A stretch of DNA of 64,000 bases from Clostridium manihotivorum (GTDB taxonomy: Bacteria; Bacillota; Clostridia; Clostridiales; Clostridiaceae). Below, in pieces: positions 28,432 through 38,262 of the stretch (the first letter of the stretch is position 1; the number at the start of each line of letters is the position of its first letter). A program made the position numbers and the translations under genes. The notes under the pieces are model-generated. The model was not told the DNA's origin. It ran no database searches and worked only from the letters and a program-made list of their open reading frames with translations. The stretch is taken from positions 3,737,776-3,801,775 of the forward strand of contig NZ_CP025746.1 of NCBI RefSeq assembly GCF_004015185.1. The letters are read 5' to 3'.

Positions 28432-29361
28432 TTACAATCCCTTTAGTTTTTTTCTCGATTCAGCAAAATTTTTGTCACTTTTCAGTTGCTGCGTTAACGC
28501 TTCTAAACTATCAAACTTCTCTTCATCTCTTATTCTCTCTATAAAATATACTTTTAATTCATCACCATATATACTTTTATTAAAGTTTAAAATATAAGTT
28601 TCTATAGTAATATTCTTTCCATCTACAGTAGGATTATAACCAACTGAGGTTATACTTTTAAACAGTTTACTCTTATAAATCGTGTTAGTATAATAAACTC
28701 CTATCTTAGGTAAAACAGCATTTGAATCGACTTCTATATTGGCAGTAGGAAAACCTAACTTTCTGCCTAACTGTTTACCTAATACAACCTTACCTCTAAG
28801 AACGTAAGGTCTAGTTAACAATGCATTTGCGCTGTCTAAGTCTCCTTCAGCTAGAAGGTTTCTAATCTTAGTACTGCTTATTATATTTTCTTCATTCATC
28901 AATGCACCCATTATATGAAGTTCAAATCCGTACTTTTCACTTAGAGTTTTTAGAAGCTCCACATCCCCCTTATTTTTAAAGCCAAATCTATAATTAAATC
29001 CAACAATAATACCCTTTGCATTATAGTTAGTTAAGAGTTGTTCTATAAAAGCTTCTGGCTCTATCTTCATAAAGTTCTCATTAAAATTCACAAGGCATGC
29101 AACATCAATACCAAGTTCCTCAAGAATTTCAAGCTTTGTTTCATTATCAAGAAGTAACTTAGGAGCTCTTTCCTTATTCACAACTGTTAATGGATGATTT
29201 CTAAAAGTATATACCATGCTAGAACAATGGTTCTTCTTAGCTAGCTCTATGGTTTTACTTATTAAGCTTAAGTGACCTAAATGTAAACCATCAAAACTTC
29301 CTAGAGCTATATAAGAAGCTTTTTCTAAAGAGATTTTGCTATTTTCATCAATAATTATCAT
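28432..29361 (-). CDS. ribF: bifunctional riboflavin kinase / FAD synthetase
   Basis: A 309-residue enzyme making FMN from riboflavin and FAD from FMN. The N-terminal nucleotidyltransferase has GSFDGLHLGHLSLI near 22-35 and STKIRNLLAEGDL; the C-terminal riboflavin kinase has LGKQLGRKLGFPTANIE near 193-209. AGAGGTACAAAG precedes the ATG. It follows truB by 10 bases in the nusA-infB operon, a common order. Confidence 0.96.
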   Translation of the reverse strand: MIIIDENSKISLEKASYIALGSFDGLHLGHLSLISKTIELAKKNHCSSMVYTFRNHPLTVVNKERAPKLLLDNETKLEILEELGIDVACLVNFNENFMKIEPEAFIEQLLTNYNAKGIIVGFNYRFGFKNKGDVELLKTLSEKYGFELHIMGALMNEENIISSTKIRNLLAEGDLDSANALLTRPYVLRGKVVLGKQLGRKLGFPTANIEVDSNAVLPKIGVYYTNTIYKSKLFKSITSVGYNPTVDGKNITIETYILNFNKSIYGDELKVYFIERIRDEEKFDSLEALTQQLKSDKNFAESRKKLKGL

Positions 29362-29371
29362 CTTTGTACCT

Positions 29372-30250
29372 CTAATCTAATAATAATTTTTCTAACTTAA
29401 AGCCATCCCTATTCATTTTACCTAGCCCAATTAAAGACTTCTCTTTACTATATACTCTATATAACCTATCAAAGTCAAGTTTTTCTTTAACCATACTATT
29501 GTCACTCACTCTTACCCCATTAATTAATAGCTTAGCAAACTTATCATTAACGGTAATGCTATCATAAAACTTTAGTGCTTCTTCAATTGAAATAATATAA
29601 TCGCTTATATTGGATTTCTCTAACTCCTCTAGCGTAACACCATTCTCTAAAGTAAACGCACCATTAGCTGTTCTACATAATGCAGTCATTACAGCGCCAA
29701 CCTTTAACTGTTCTCCTATATCAAAACATAAGCTTCTTATATAAGTCCCTTTAGAACAAGTTACATCCATGGATACAAAAGGTAAGTTTATATCTATATT
29801 TGCTATATCATATATAGATATTTTTCTTGCTTGTCGCTCAATTTCTTTACCTTGCCTAGCAAGTTCATACAATCGCTTTCCGTTTACTTTAAGTGCTGAA
29901 TACATTGGCGGAACTTGTTCTATCTCGCCTACAAATTTAGATATTACCTCAGCAACTTCTTCTTCCTTGATATGGTCAGTTGGAGAAGTTTTTATAATAG
30001 TTCCTTCTAAATCATATGTATCTGTTATAACGCCTAGCTTAAAGGTTACTCTGTAGGACTTTTGATTTTCCATAATATAATCTATTATCTTAGTTGCTTT
30101 TCCCATGCAAACAGGAAGAACCCCTGAAGCTTCAGGATCAAGGGTTCCTGTATGTCCGACCTTTTTCTCCTTGGTTAAAAATCTTACTTTCCTAACCACA
30201 TCAAAAGAAGTCATCCCTGTGCTCTTATTTATATTTATTATCCCATTCAT
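29372..30250 (-). CDS. truB: tRNA pseudouridine(55) synthase
   Basis: A 292-residue enzyme that converts U55 of the tRNA T-loop to pseudouridine. The catalytic aspartate lies in KKVGHTGTLDPEASGVLPV near 30-48; KSYRVTFKLG and the KGTYIRSLC segment near 167-175 are conserved. It sits two bases after nrnA and ten before ribF, clearly within one operon. Confidence 0.96.
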   Translation of the reverse strand: MNGIININKSTGMTSFDVVRKVRFLTKEKKVGHTGTLDPEASGVLPVCMGKATKIIDYIMENQKSYRVTFKLGVITDTYDLEGTIIKTSPTDHIKEEEVAEVISKFVGEIEQVPPMYSALKVNGKRLYELARQGKEIERQARKISIYDIANIDINLPFVSMDVTCSKGTYIRSLCFDIGEQLKVGAVMTALCRTANGAFTLENGVTLEELEKSNISDYIISIEEALKFYDSITVNDKFAKLLINGVRVSDNSMVKEKLDFDRLYRVYSKEKSLIGLGKMNRDGFKLEKLLLD

Positions 30251-30252
30251 AT

Positions 30253-31206
30253 CTATATCTCTTCTTTAATTTGATTTAAAACTAATTTTTTTGCCTCTTC
30301 TAAAGATATATCCTTCATTGTTATTCCTGAGGCCCTTACATGTCCTCCACCACCAAAAACAGAGGCCACTTTATTTACATTCAAATACTTCTTGGATCTT
30401 AGACTCACTTTTACACCGCCGTCTACTTCTCTAAATAAAACAGAGCCTTCCACACCTCTTATCTGAAGTCCTTGCGAAATAATATCAGACGAATCATCTA
30501 AAATCATATTTAGTTTATTTAATATATCTTTACTTATCTCCATAACTGCAAGTTTTCCATCAAACATAAGTTCTGTGTTACTAAGCACATAACCTGTTAA
30601 TTTCAACTTTTCGTATGGCTTGTTATCAAATATATTACTGTGAATATCTGAATGAGAAATATTGAATTTCAGAAGTTCTGATGCAATTATATGTGTAGTA
30701 GTAGTGGCATTGGAATGTCTAAAAGAACCGGTATCTGTAACCAAAGAAGTATATAGACATCTTGCTATATCACTATCCATTGGAGCATTTAATATATTTA
30801 TAAGCTCATATATTATTTCTGCTGTAGCAGCAGCATTAACATCAACGTAATTAAAATCACCATAAAGATCATTTGACATATGATGATCTATATTTATAAC
30901 AGTTCCTTTAAAGTTATCAAGTTCTGCTGAAATTCTTTCTTTATTGCCACAATCAAGTATTATGACACAATCTGTACCATCCTTAGGTTTTACACATTCT
31001 CCATTTAGCATATTAGAAAAAGGAAGGAAGCTTAAATTATATGATATCGCATCTTTCGATATCATATAAGCTTCCTTACCAATTTTTCTTAAAGCTTGAC
31101 ATAACGACAGAACGCTGCCAGCAGCATCACCATCGGGAGAAACATGAAATGTAATACCTATTTTATTCATCTGTAAAATTTTATTAGCAATTTCATGTAG
31201 TGTCAT
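30253..31206 (-). CDS. nrnA: DHH/DHHA1 bifunctional oligoribonuclease / pAp phosphatase
   Basis: A 317-residue phosphoesterase degrading short RNA oligonucleotides and 3'-phosphoadenosine-5'-phosphate. The DHH domain shows HVSPDGDAAGS near 21-31, IILDCGN near 85 and the DHH motif in IDHHMSND near 105-112; the DHHA1 domain has FGGGGHVRASG near 283-293. AAGGAGAAATAATA precedes the ATG. It lies between rbfA and truB, the usual clostridial place. It completes decay of the fragments left by RNase Y and PNPase. Confidence 0.93.
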   Translation of the reverse strand: MTLHEIANKILQMNKIGITFHVSPDGDAAGSVLSLCQALRKIGKEAYMISKDAISYNLSFLPFSNMLNGECVKPKDGTDCVIILDCGNKERISAELDNFKGTVINIDHHMSNDLYGDFNYVDVNAAATAEIIYELINILNAPMDSDIARCLYTSLVTDTGSFRHSNATTTTHIIASELLKFNISHSDIHSNIFDNKPYEKLKLTGYVLSNTELMFDGKLAVMEISKDILNKLNMILDDSSDIISQGLQIRGVEGSVLFREVDGGVKVSLRSKKYLNVNKVASVFGGGGHVRASGITMKDISLEEAKKLVLNQIKEEI

Positions 31207-31208
31207 TA

Positions 31209-31559
31209 TTATTTCTCCTTTATCTTCTCTAAAAGAGAATCTATATGCATTCCTTTTTCAATAGAATCATCTATTTGGAAAATTACTTCAGGTGTATGTC
31301 TTAAATTTATTCTATGTCCAAGTTCTTTTCTAACAAATCCACTAGAACCTTTTAAAGCATTAAACGAAGCATCCTTTTCCTCTTCACTTTTACCAAATAT
31401 ACTTAGATATATATTAGCATATCTTAAATCCTTTGTAACTTTTACATCAGTGACACTGACCATAGCTGTAAGTCTAGGGTCTTTTATATTATTTCTTATA
31501 ATATCACTAACTTCTTTTTTCACTTCTTCGTTAATTCTTCCGCCTCTATAATTAGGCAT
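31209..31559 (-). CDS. rbfA: ribosome-binding factor A
   Basis: A 116-residue KH-like 16S rRNA maturation factor. The sequence RGGRINEEVKKEVSDIIRNN, then LTAMVSVTDVKVTKDLRYA, matches RbfA. I prefer the ATG at 31559, which has AAAGAGGTGATTTTC before it. It lies between infB and nrnA with 3- to 15-base gaps. Confidence 0.95.
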   Translation of the reverse strand: MPNYRGGRINEEVKKEVSDIIRNNIKDPRLTAMVSVTDVKVTKDLRYANIYLSIFGKSEEEKDASFNALKGSSGFVRKELGHRINLRHTPEVIFQIDDSIEKGMHIDSLLEKIKEK

Positions 31560-31573
31560 GAAAATCACCTCTT

Positions 31574-33670
31574 TTAAAGTTCTTTTCTTTGAATAGCTTC
31601 CATAGTAAAGGCTTCAACGATATCGCCTTCTTTGATATCATTAAACTTTTCTAAGCTTAATCCGCATTCATATCCTGCATTTACTTCCTTAACATCATCC
31701 TTAAATCTCTTTAATGATGAAAGCTTACCTTCTAGTATAACAATACCATCTCTGATAACTCTAACTTCTGAGTTTCTTACTAACTTACCATCTAGAACAT
31801 AAGATCCGGCAATAGTACCAACATTAGAAATCTTATATGTCTGTCTAACCTCAGCTCTTCCAAGAACAACTTCTTTATATTCTGGTTCAAGCATACCTAT
31901 CATCGCTGATTTTATATCCTCTATAGCGTCGTAAATAATTCTGTAAGTCTTTATATCTACATTTTCTTTTTCAGCTATACTTACAGCATTATTATCTGGT
32001 CTTACATTAAAGCCTATAACTATAGCATTAGAAGCTGTTGCAAGAGTTATATCAGTTTCAGTTATTGCACCGACAGCTCCGTGAATCACTCTAACTCTAA
32101 CATCATCAGTTGATAACTTTTCCAATGATGATCTTATTGCTTCAACAGAACCTTGAACATCAGCTTTTACTATTATAGCTAACTCTTTAACTTTACCTTC
32201 TCTTATTTGACTATATAAATCTTCAAGAGATACTCTATTGGAATTATTAAAGCTCTCTTCACGATGCTTTTCTTTTCTTGATTCAGCCATTTGTCTAGCA
32301 GTCTTTTCGTCTTTAACAACTATAAATCTATCCCCTGCTGAAGGAACATCAGATAAACCAAGTATTTCTACAGGTATTGAAGGACCTGCTTGCTTAATCT
32401 TTTTACCCTTATCATCAAACATAGCTCTAATTCTACCATAAGTTGAACCAACTACTATAGAATCGCCTGAATGTAGTGTACCATTACCGATAAGTAATGA
32501 AGCTACAGCTCCTCTACCTTTATCAAGTTTAGCTTCTACAACAGTTCCCTTAGCTCTTCTTGATGGATTAGCAGTTAACTCTAACATTTCTGCAGTTAAA
32601 AGAACCATTTCTAGTAAGGTATCTATACCCTCATGAGTTTTTGCTGAAACAGGAACGCATATTACATCTCCGCCCCAATCTTCTGATACTAGACCGTATT
32701 CAGTAAGTTCTTGCTTAACTCTATCAATGTTAGCACCAGGTCTATCCATCTTATTTATAGCTACAACCATAGGAACATTTGCTGCCTTACAGTGATTTAT
32801 AGCTTCTACTGTTTGAGGCATTATACCATCGTCTGCAGCAACTACTAAGATAACTATATCTGTAATCTGAGCACCACGAGCTCTCATAGCTGTAAATGCT
32901 TCATGTCCTGGTGTATCTAAGAAGGTTATCTTTTGACTGTTAACATTAACAGTATAAGCACCAATGTGCTGAGTTATACCACCAGCTTCTGACTCAGTTA
33001 CCTTTGCTTTTCTTATAGCATCAAGCAAAGAAGTCTTACCGTGGTCAACGTGACCCATAACAGTTATTATTGGTGGTCTGCTTTCTGAATTTTCTTCTTC
33101 TTCAACATCAGTTTCTTCATCAAAAGTTTCTAATGTAGATTCTTCTTCCTTCTTAGTTACTGCAAAGCCATATTTTTCTGCAACTTTTTCAGCTGTAGCA
33201 AAATCTATTTCTTGGTTTATAGCAGCCATTACTCCTGTAAATATTAGAGTCTTTATTACATCAGCACCAGGTTTATTTAGTTTTTCAGCCAATTCCTTTA
33301 CTGTTATAGTGTCACTTATCTCAATAGTTCCACCATCTAGTTCAGCAGTTTCATCCTCTGAATCTGAGGACTCATCCTCTGATCTCTTTTTCTTTCTCTT
33401 CTTACCTGCTTTATTAACTTCTTCAGCAACCATTTCTTCGTATTCATCTACAATGGTTTTAGAAATTTCTTCTTCATCATCTGAGCCTTCAGGTATCAAT
33501 GTATTTCCAGTACCTGCCAACAGTTCTTTTATAAGTTCTGCATCCTCATCTTCAATAACACTCATATGATTCTTTACCTCTATGCTAAATTCATCCATAA
33601 GCAAAGTGATAAGATCCTTACTTGCTACATTTAATTCTTTTGCCAATTCATATACTCTTATTTTTGACAT
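31574..33670 (-). CDS. infB: translation initiation factor IF-2
   Basis: A 698-residue GTPase that places initiator tRNA on the 30S subunit. Two IF2_N modules (start and about 120-175) flank a short, acidic and lysine-rich linker; the G domain carries [17 protein letters not shown] and NKMDRPG; domains II-IV follow. The N-terminal linker is short compared with enterobacterial IF-2, as usual for clostridia. GGGGGTGAATCT decides the ATG at 33670. Confidence 0.97.
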   Translation of the reverse strand: MSKIRVYELAKELNVASKDLITLLMDEFSIEVKNHMSVIEDEDAELIKELLAGTGNTLIPEGSDDEEEISKTIVDEYEEMVAEEVNKAGKKRKKKRSEDESSDSEDETAELDGGTIEISDTITVKELAEKLNKPGADVIKTLIFTGVMAAINQEIDFATAEKVAEKYGFAVTKKEEESTLETFDEETDVEEEENSESRPPIITVMGHVDHGKTSLLDAIRKAKVTESEAGGITQHIGAYTVNVNSQKITFLDTPGHEAFTAMRARGAQITDIVILVVAADDGIMPQTVEAINHCKAANVPMVVAINKMDRPGANIDRVKQELTEYGLVSEDWGGDVICVPVSAKTHEGIDTLLEMVLLTAEMLELTANPSRRAKGTVVEAKLDKGRGAVASLLIGNGTLHSGDSIVVGSTYGRIRAMFDDKGKKIKQAGPSIPVEILGLSDVPSAGDRFIVVKDEKTARQMAESRKEKHREESFNNSNRVSLEDLYSQIREGKVKELAIIVKADVQGSVEAIRSSLEKLSTDDVRVRVIHGAVGAITETDITLATASNAIVIGFNVRPDNNAVSIAEKENVDIKTYRIIYDAIEDIKSAMIGMLEPEYKEVVLGRAEVRQTYKISNVGTIAGSYVLDGKLVRNSEVRVIRDGIVILEGKLSSLKRFKDDVKEVNAGYECGLSLEKFNDIKEGDIVEAFTMEAIQRKEL

Positions 33671-33702
33671 AGATTCACCCCCGACAAAATTCGTTGGATT
33701 TA

Positions 33703-34008
33703 TCAAATATTCTCACCAAGCTCTATTAACTTCTTAGCCATATTTTCTTCTGTAATAGCTAATATGTTAATTTCAGTTCTACCTAAGCTATTTCCTAAGT
33801 CTACTTTAGAGTATTTCTCTAAAAAAGGAATGTTTTTATCCTTACAATAGCGGACAAACTTTTCCTTGCTATTAATAGATAGCTCAGTTGAGAATATAAA
33901 CAAATAAATCTTTTTTTTCTTTAATATTTCTTCACATCGATTGTAACCTTCAATTAAATTACCAGATTTTTTTACTAATCCTAAAAATTGAAGAAACTTA
34001 TTATTCAT
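33703..34008 (-). CDS. ylxQ: L7Ae-family RNA-binding protein YlxQ
   Basis: A 101-residue protein of the L7Ae/L30e family ([21 protein letters not shown]). These proteins bind kink-turn RNA; YlxQ is found in the nusA-infB operon, with no settled role. It overlaps the end of ylxR by 8 bases and has no strong ribosome site, so translational coupling is likely. Confidence 0.88.
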   Translation of the reverse strand: MNNKFLQFLGLVKKSGNLIEGYNRCEEILKKKKIYLFIFSTELSINSKEKFVRYCKDKNIPFLEKYSKVDLGNSLGRTEINILAITEENMAKKLIELGENI

Positions 34009-34267
34009 TTACAATCTCATCCTTTAAGTTATTATAAATTTGTTCATCTATCGTTGTTTCAAGATTCTTATTAAGTCTTTTAGCTTTAAAAGCCTTATCT
34101 AGACATTCAACACTTTTACATATATAAGCGCCTCGACCAGATTTTTTACCGGTTAAATCTACAGAGACAACACCTTCAGGACTTTTAACTATTCTTATAA
34201 GTTCTTTTTTAGGCTTCATTTCCATGCAGCCTGTGCACATTCTCATAGGAACTTTTTTTGGTTTCAT
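34001..34267 (-). CDS. ylxR: YlxR (RnpM) RNA-binding protein
   Basis: An 88-residue DUF448 protein. MRMCTGCMEMKPKKELIRIV at the start and GKKSGRGAYIC near 42-52 are the family hallmarks. YlxR has been reported to bind RNA and modulate RNase P in Bacillus. GGAGGTGCTAAA precedes the ATG. It lies between nusA and ylxQ. Confidence 0.92.
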   Translation of the reverse strand: MKPKKVPMRMCTGCMEMKPKKELIRIVKSPEGVVSVDLTGKKSGRGAYICKSVECLDKAFKAKRLNKNLETTIDEQIYNNLKDEIVNE

Positions 34268-34290
34268 TTTAGCACCTCCAAGCTTTTAAG

Positions 34291-35337
34291 CTATTCAGCC
34301 TGAGATTTGCTTTTTATATCAATTTTCCATCCAGTTAGCTTAGCAGCCAATCTTACATTTTGGCCTTCCTTACCGATTGCAAGAGATAGTTGATTATCAT
34401 CTACAACTACTTTAGCAGATTTATTATCTTCATCTATAGCAACGTCTAGAACCTTAGCTGGACTTAATGCATTAGCTATATATTCTTCAGGCAGCTTACT
34501 CCATTTAATTATATCTATCTTTTCATTTTTTAGCTCATTAACTATGTTTTGGACTCTAGCACCCTTTGGTCCAACGCAAGCGCCCATAGGATCTACAGAT
34601 TCATCAGTTGTGTTTACAGCAATTTTTGTTCTTGAACCTGCTTCTCTAGCAATACTCTTTATTTCTACTATTCCTTCAAATATTTCAGGAACTTCTAATT
34701 CAAAAAGTCTTTTAACTAAGCCTGGATGTGTTCTTGACACTAATACTTGTGCGCCTTTTGAAGTATTTTTAACCTCTACAATGTAAAGTTTTAACTTTTC
34801 ATTGAAATTATATTCTTCACCAGCCATTTGTTCATTAGGTCCTAGTATAGCTTCAATTCTACCTAAGTCCACAAAAACATTTCCCTTATCTTTTCTGATT
34901 ATAGTTCCAGTTATTATGTCAAACTCTTTTTGAATGAATTCATTATAGATAATATTTCTTTCTGCTTCCTTTATCCTTTGGATTACAACCTGCTTTGCAA
35001 GCTGAGCAGCCACTCTTCCAAAGTTTCTTGGAGTAACTTCTATTTCAACAACATCATCTATTTCGTATCTAGGATCTATCTCTTTTGCTTCATCAATTGA
35101 TATTTCTGATACCTCATCATATACAAAATCAACAATTGACTTTTGAGCATAAACATGGATTTCACCAGTTTCTCTATTCATACTTACTCTTACATTCTGA
35201 GCTGCTGTAGTAGAATTAGCATAATTCTTTTTATAAGCAGCTACAAGAGCATCTTCTAAGGTTGTAAAAATAAGATCTTCACTTATCCCCTTCTCTTTTA
35301 CAATCTCTTTCAATGCACCTATAAATTCTTCATTCAT
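34291..35337 (-). CDS. nusA: transcription termination/antitermination protein NusA
   Basis: A 348-residue RNA polymerase partner: N-terminal domain, S1 domain (about 135-200, GTIIRKDKGNVFVDLG) and two KH domains (DPMGACVGPKGARVQNI near 231-247 and LAIGKEGQNVRLAAKLTGW near 317-335). It lacks the acidic C-terminal repeats of enteric NusA, normal for Firmicutes. AAGGAGGGTTCAGTA precedes the ATG. It follows rimP by 16 bases. Confidence 0.97.
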   Translation of the reverse strand: MNEEFIGALKEIVKEKGISEDLIFTTLEDALVAAYKKNYANSTTAAQNVRVSMNRETGEIHVYAQKSIVDFVYDEVSEISIDEAKEIDPRYEIDDVVEIEVTPRNFGRVAAQLAKQVVIQRIKEAERNIIYNEFIQKEFDIITGTIIRKDKGNVFVDLGRIEAILGPNEQMAGEEYNFNEKLKLYIVEVKNTSKGAQVLVSRTHPGLVKRLFELEVPEIFEGIVEIKSIAREAGSRTKIAVNTTDESVDPMGACVGPKGARVQNIVNELKNEKIDIIKWSKLPEEYIANALSPAKVLDVAIDEDNKSAKVVVDDNQLSLAIGKEGQNVRLAAKLTGWKIDIKSKSQAE

Positions 35338-35353
35338 TACTGAACCCTCCTTA

Positions 35354-35815
35354 CTAAATCTCCCCTTCGATGTTTACAGACTTTACTTTATCTTTTGGAA
35401 CAGTAAATTGTTCACTGTTCTCAGTTATAACTAGTGCATCCTCAGTTACTTCTGTTAATATACCTTTTATATTCTTTTTACCACTTATAGACTTTGCAAA
35501 CTTTACAAACACTTCTGAACCTACATATCTATTGTAGTGCTCTTCGGTAAAAAGTTGCCTATTTAGACCTGGTGAAGAAACTTCTAAATAATATGGATCT
35601 GTTATAGGATCCTTTTCATCTAACATATCACTCATTCTTCTACTTACTTTTTCACAATCTTCTAAAGATATACCTTCTGGTTTATCAATATATATCCTTA
35701 AGTAAAACTCATTATTTTCCTTCACAAACTCTACATAATAAAGTTCATACCCAAGTTCATCTACAATAGGCTTGCAAAGGTTATTTAAATTTTCTAAAAG
35801 TGCGTCTTTTTTCAT
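35354..35815 (-). CDS. rimP: ribosome maturation factor RimP
   Basis: A 153-residue 30S assembly factor. The sequence ELGYELYYVEFVKENNEFYLR, the DCEKVSRRMSDMLDEKDPI block and YYLEVSSPGLNRQL are typical. AAAGGAGGATAGAT precedes the ATG. It is the first gene after two terminators, and so the promoter-proximal gene of the nusA-infB operon. Confidence 0.95.
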   Translation of the reverse strand: MKKDALLENLNNLCKPIVDELGYELYYVEFVKENNEFYLRIYIDKPEGISLEDCEKVSRRMSDMLDEKDPITDPYYLEVSSPGLNRQLFTEEHYNRYVGSEVFVKFAKSISGKKNIKGILTEVTEDALVITENSEQFTVPKDKVKSVNIEGEI

Positions 35816-35892
35816 ATCTATCCTCCTTTAAACACCTAGCAAATTTTTATTAGTATTCCCATATCAATAAATCTGTATTGATTATTAAGCAA

Positions 35893-35919
35893 AAACGCAA
35901 CTTTCAACAAGTTGCGTTT
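35893..35919. terminator. terminator downstream of ispG
   Basis: AAACGCAACTT and AAGTTGCGTTT form a perfect 11-bp stem; on the minus strand it is followed by T residues. Confidence 0.8.
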
Positions 35920-35928
35920 ACAAATAGA

Positions 35929-35954
35929 AAGAGCGGACTACTCTGCCCACTCTT
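35929..35954 (-). terminator. second hairpin downstream of ispG
   Basis: On the minus strand AAGAGTGGG pairs with TCCGCTCTT (9 bp with two G-U). The remaining spacer up to ispG (35955-36178) is AT-rich and holds no gene; polC, expected between ispG and rimP, is absent. Confidence 0.6.
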
Positions 35955-36178
35955 AACATGCTCCATTGTAAATAATCTACTATTCTAATCATAACATAGT
36001 AATTATTGGATTACAAGTACTATTTTATATTAGTCTAAAATCCAACTTTATATTACCTTTTACCAGTGATAATCTAATAAATATTTAGAACATCTATATA
36101 ATTACGCATAAATTATCAAATTTAACTCTAAGTTATTTCAAAGATATATATCTTTATCAAAGACATGATAATTATATT

Positions 36179-37228
36179 TTAGTAATTTTCTATTTCTTTA
36201 ATCAATTCGGTAACAAGATCTTTTTCGCTTACTTTTCTAACTATTTCACCCTTTTTAAATATAAGCCCTTCACCATTGCCACCTGCTATTCCTATATCTG
36301 CCTCTTTTGCTTCTCCAGGACCATTAACTACACATCCCATTATAGCTACCTTTATATTTTTCTTACAAGAAGCTAACTTACTCTCAACCTCTTCAGCTAT
36401 ATTAATCAGATCAATTTTTGTCCTGCCGCAAGTAGGACATGATATAAATTGGATTCCAGAATTCACATAGCCAAAGGTTTTCAGTATTTCACGACCTACT
36501 TTTATTTCTTCAACAGGATCTCCAGTAAGAGACACCCTGATAGTATCTCCAATTCCTTCAGAAAGTAAAGTTCCTATTCCGATACTTGACTTAATGGTAC
36601 CTCTCCAAATAGTTCCTGCTTCTGTAACACCTAAATGAAGGGGATAATTAACTTTTTCAGCCATCAGCCTATAACTATCAATCATCTTTATAACATCTGC
36701 AGACTTTATAGAAATTACAATATCATCAAAATCCATATCCTCTAATATTTTCACATGTCCTAATGCGCTTTGAACTAGAGCCTCCGAAGTTGGACTTCCG
36801 TATTTCTTCAATAGTTCTTTTTCAAGGGAACCGGAATTCACTCCTATTCTTATAGGTATTTCTCTTAGTTTAGCCGCTTCTGCCACCATTCTAACTCTAT
36901 CTGCACTTCCAATATTACCTGGATTAATTCTTAATGCAGAAACACCATTTTTTATAGCTTCTAGCGCTAATCTGTAGTCAAAGTGAATATCCGCAACTAA
37001 AGGGATATTTATATCTTTAACTATATCCTTGATAGCTAAGGCAGCTTCCATATCAGGAACTGCACACCTAACTATATCACATCCAGCTTCCTCAAGTCTT
37101 TTTATCTGATCAACGGTACTCTTTACATCCCTTGTATCTGTATTTGTCATAGACTGCACTGATACTGGAGCATCTCCGCCTACATATATACTTCCCACTC
37201 TTACTTTCTTCGTTTGCATTCTGTCCAT
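36179..37228 (-). CDS. ispG: 4-hydroxy-3-methylbut-2-enyl diphosphate synthase
   Basis: A 349-residue 4Fe-4S enzyme of the MEP isoprenoid pathway, converting MEcPP to HMBPP. It starts with KVRVGSIYVGGDAPVSVQSM; cluster cysteines are seen in ISCPTCGRTKID and IMGCVVNGPGEA. AGGAG lies 9 bases before the ATG at 37228, whereas the upstream ATG abuts it. It follows rseP and dxr, another MEP gene, in one operon. Confidence 0.96.
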   Translation of the reverse strand: MDRMQTKKVRVGSIYVGGDAPVSVQSMTNTDTRDVKSTVDQIKRLEEAGCDIVRCAVPDMEAALAIKDIVKDINIPLVADIHFDYRLALEAIKNGVSALRINPGNIGSADRVRMVAEAAKLREIPIRIGVNSGSLEKELLKKYGSPTSEALVQSALGHVKILEDMDFDDIVISIKSADVIKMIDSYRLMAEKVNYPLHLGVTEAGTIWRGTIKSSIGIGTLLSEGIGDTIRVSLTGDPVEEIKVGREILKTFGYVNSGIQFISCPTCGRTKIDLINIAEEVESKLASCKKNIKVAIMGCVVNGPGEAKEADIGIAGGNGEGLIFKKGEIVRKVSEKDLVTELIKEIENY

Positions 37229-37240
37229 AATAATCATCTC

Positions 37241-38251
37241 CTATAAACTAACTGGGAACAATATATCTTTAACTGTAACCAATAACATTAATAACATAAG
37301 CAGTGAAAATCCTACAAAGTTCAGTGCTCCCACTACTTTATCCGGAACTTTCTTTCTTGTTATCAGTTCAAATAATAACATAATAATCCATCCTCCATCA
37401 AGAGCTGGAAACGGAAGAAGGTTAAACACAGCAAGCTGTACGCTTAAATATGCAGTAAACCATATAAGTGTTATTATTCCACTTTTGGCAGCTGTACCTG
37501 TCATTTTAACAATTGTAACAGGTCCACCAACATCAGTTTTAAGGTTAGCTTTACCAGTAAATATACTCTTCAATGCATAAAAAGTCTGTTTTACCCAAGA
37601 AGCTGTTCCTTTAAAACTATACTTAACACTTTCAAGTATACTTGGATTCTGCACATATTGATTACTAATACCTATCATCAACATTCCTTCATCGCTTTTC
37701 ATAGGAACTATACTAAATTCTTTATTCTCATTACCTCTCTTAACCAAAACATCTACAGCTTTTCCTTTAGAAGTTGCTATTTCATAGGTTAAGTCATCCT
37801 TAGTTAACAGGGTCTTGTTGTTTACCTTAATTATTTCATCACCTTTAAGCATTCCTGCTTTAGCTGCTGGCGAATCCTTAACAGTTTCATTTACAGTAAG
37901 TAATGCGTAACCTGAATGAAAAGTGAAAATACTGAATAAAACTATGGCAAGCACATAATTCATAAATGCACCTGCAAATATTATAGATATTCTTTGTAAC
38001 GGAGATTTTGACATAAAACCTCTGCTATCATTGGTGGTCTCTTCTTCACCATACATCTTAACATATCCACCTATAGGCAAAGCTTTAATCATGTATTCAG
38101 TTTCTTTTCCTTTTATACTAAAAAGTTTCGGCCCCATTCCTATAGAAAATTCATCTACCTTTACACCATTAAGCTTAGCCAATGTAAAATGGCCAACTTC
38201 ATGAATCAATATCAACAAACTAAATGCTATAATCGCAAAAATTATATACAC
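37241..38251 (-). CDS. rseP: site-2 zinc metalloprotease RseP
   Basis: A 336-residue intramembrane protease. HEVGH near 17-21 in the first helix and a distal LLPFPALDGG motif (metal-binding Asp) near 275-284 form the active site; a PDZ domain lies at about 105-190. Such enzymes cleave anti-sigma factors or signal peptides in the membrane. The start codon is GTG with AGGAGGAAATGTT upstream. It lies between dxr and ispG, the standard order. Confidence 0.95.
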   Translation of the reverse strand: MYIIFAIIAFSLLILIHEVGHFTLAKLNGVKVDEFSIGMGPKLFSIKGKETEYMIKALPIGGYVKMYGEEETTNDSRGFMSKSPLQRISIIFAGAFMNYVLAIVLFSIFTFHSGYALLTVNETVKDSPAAKAGMLKGDEIIKVNNKTLLTKDDLTYEIATSKGKAVDVLVKRGNENKEFSIVPMKSDEGMLMIGISNQYVQNPSILESVKYSFKGTASWVKQTFYALKSIFTGKANLKTDVGGPVTIVKMTGTAAKSGIITLIWFTAYLSVQLAVFNLLPFPALDGGWIIMLLFELITRKKVPDKVVGALNFVGFSLLMLLMLLVTVKDILFPVSL

Positions 38252-38262
38252 AACATTTCCTC

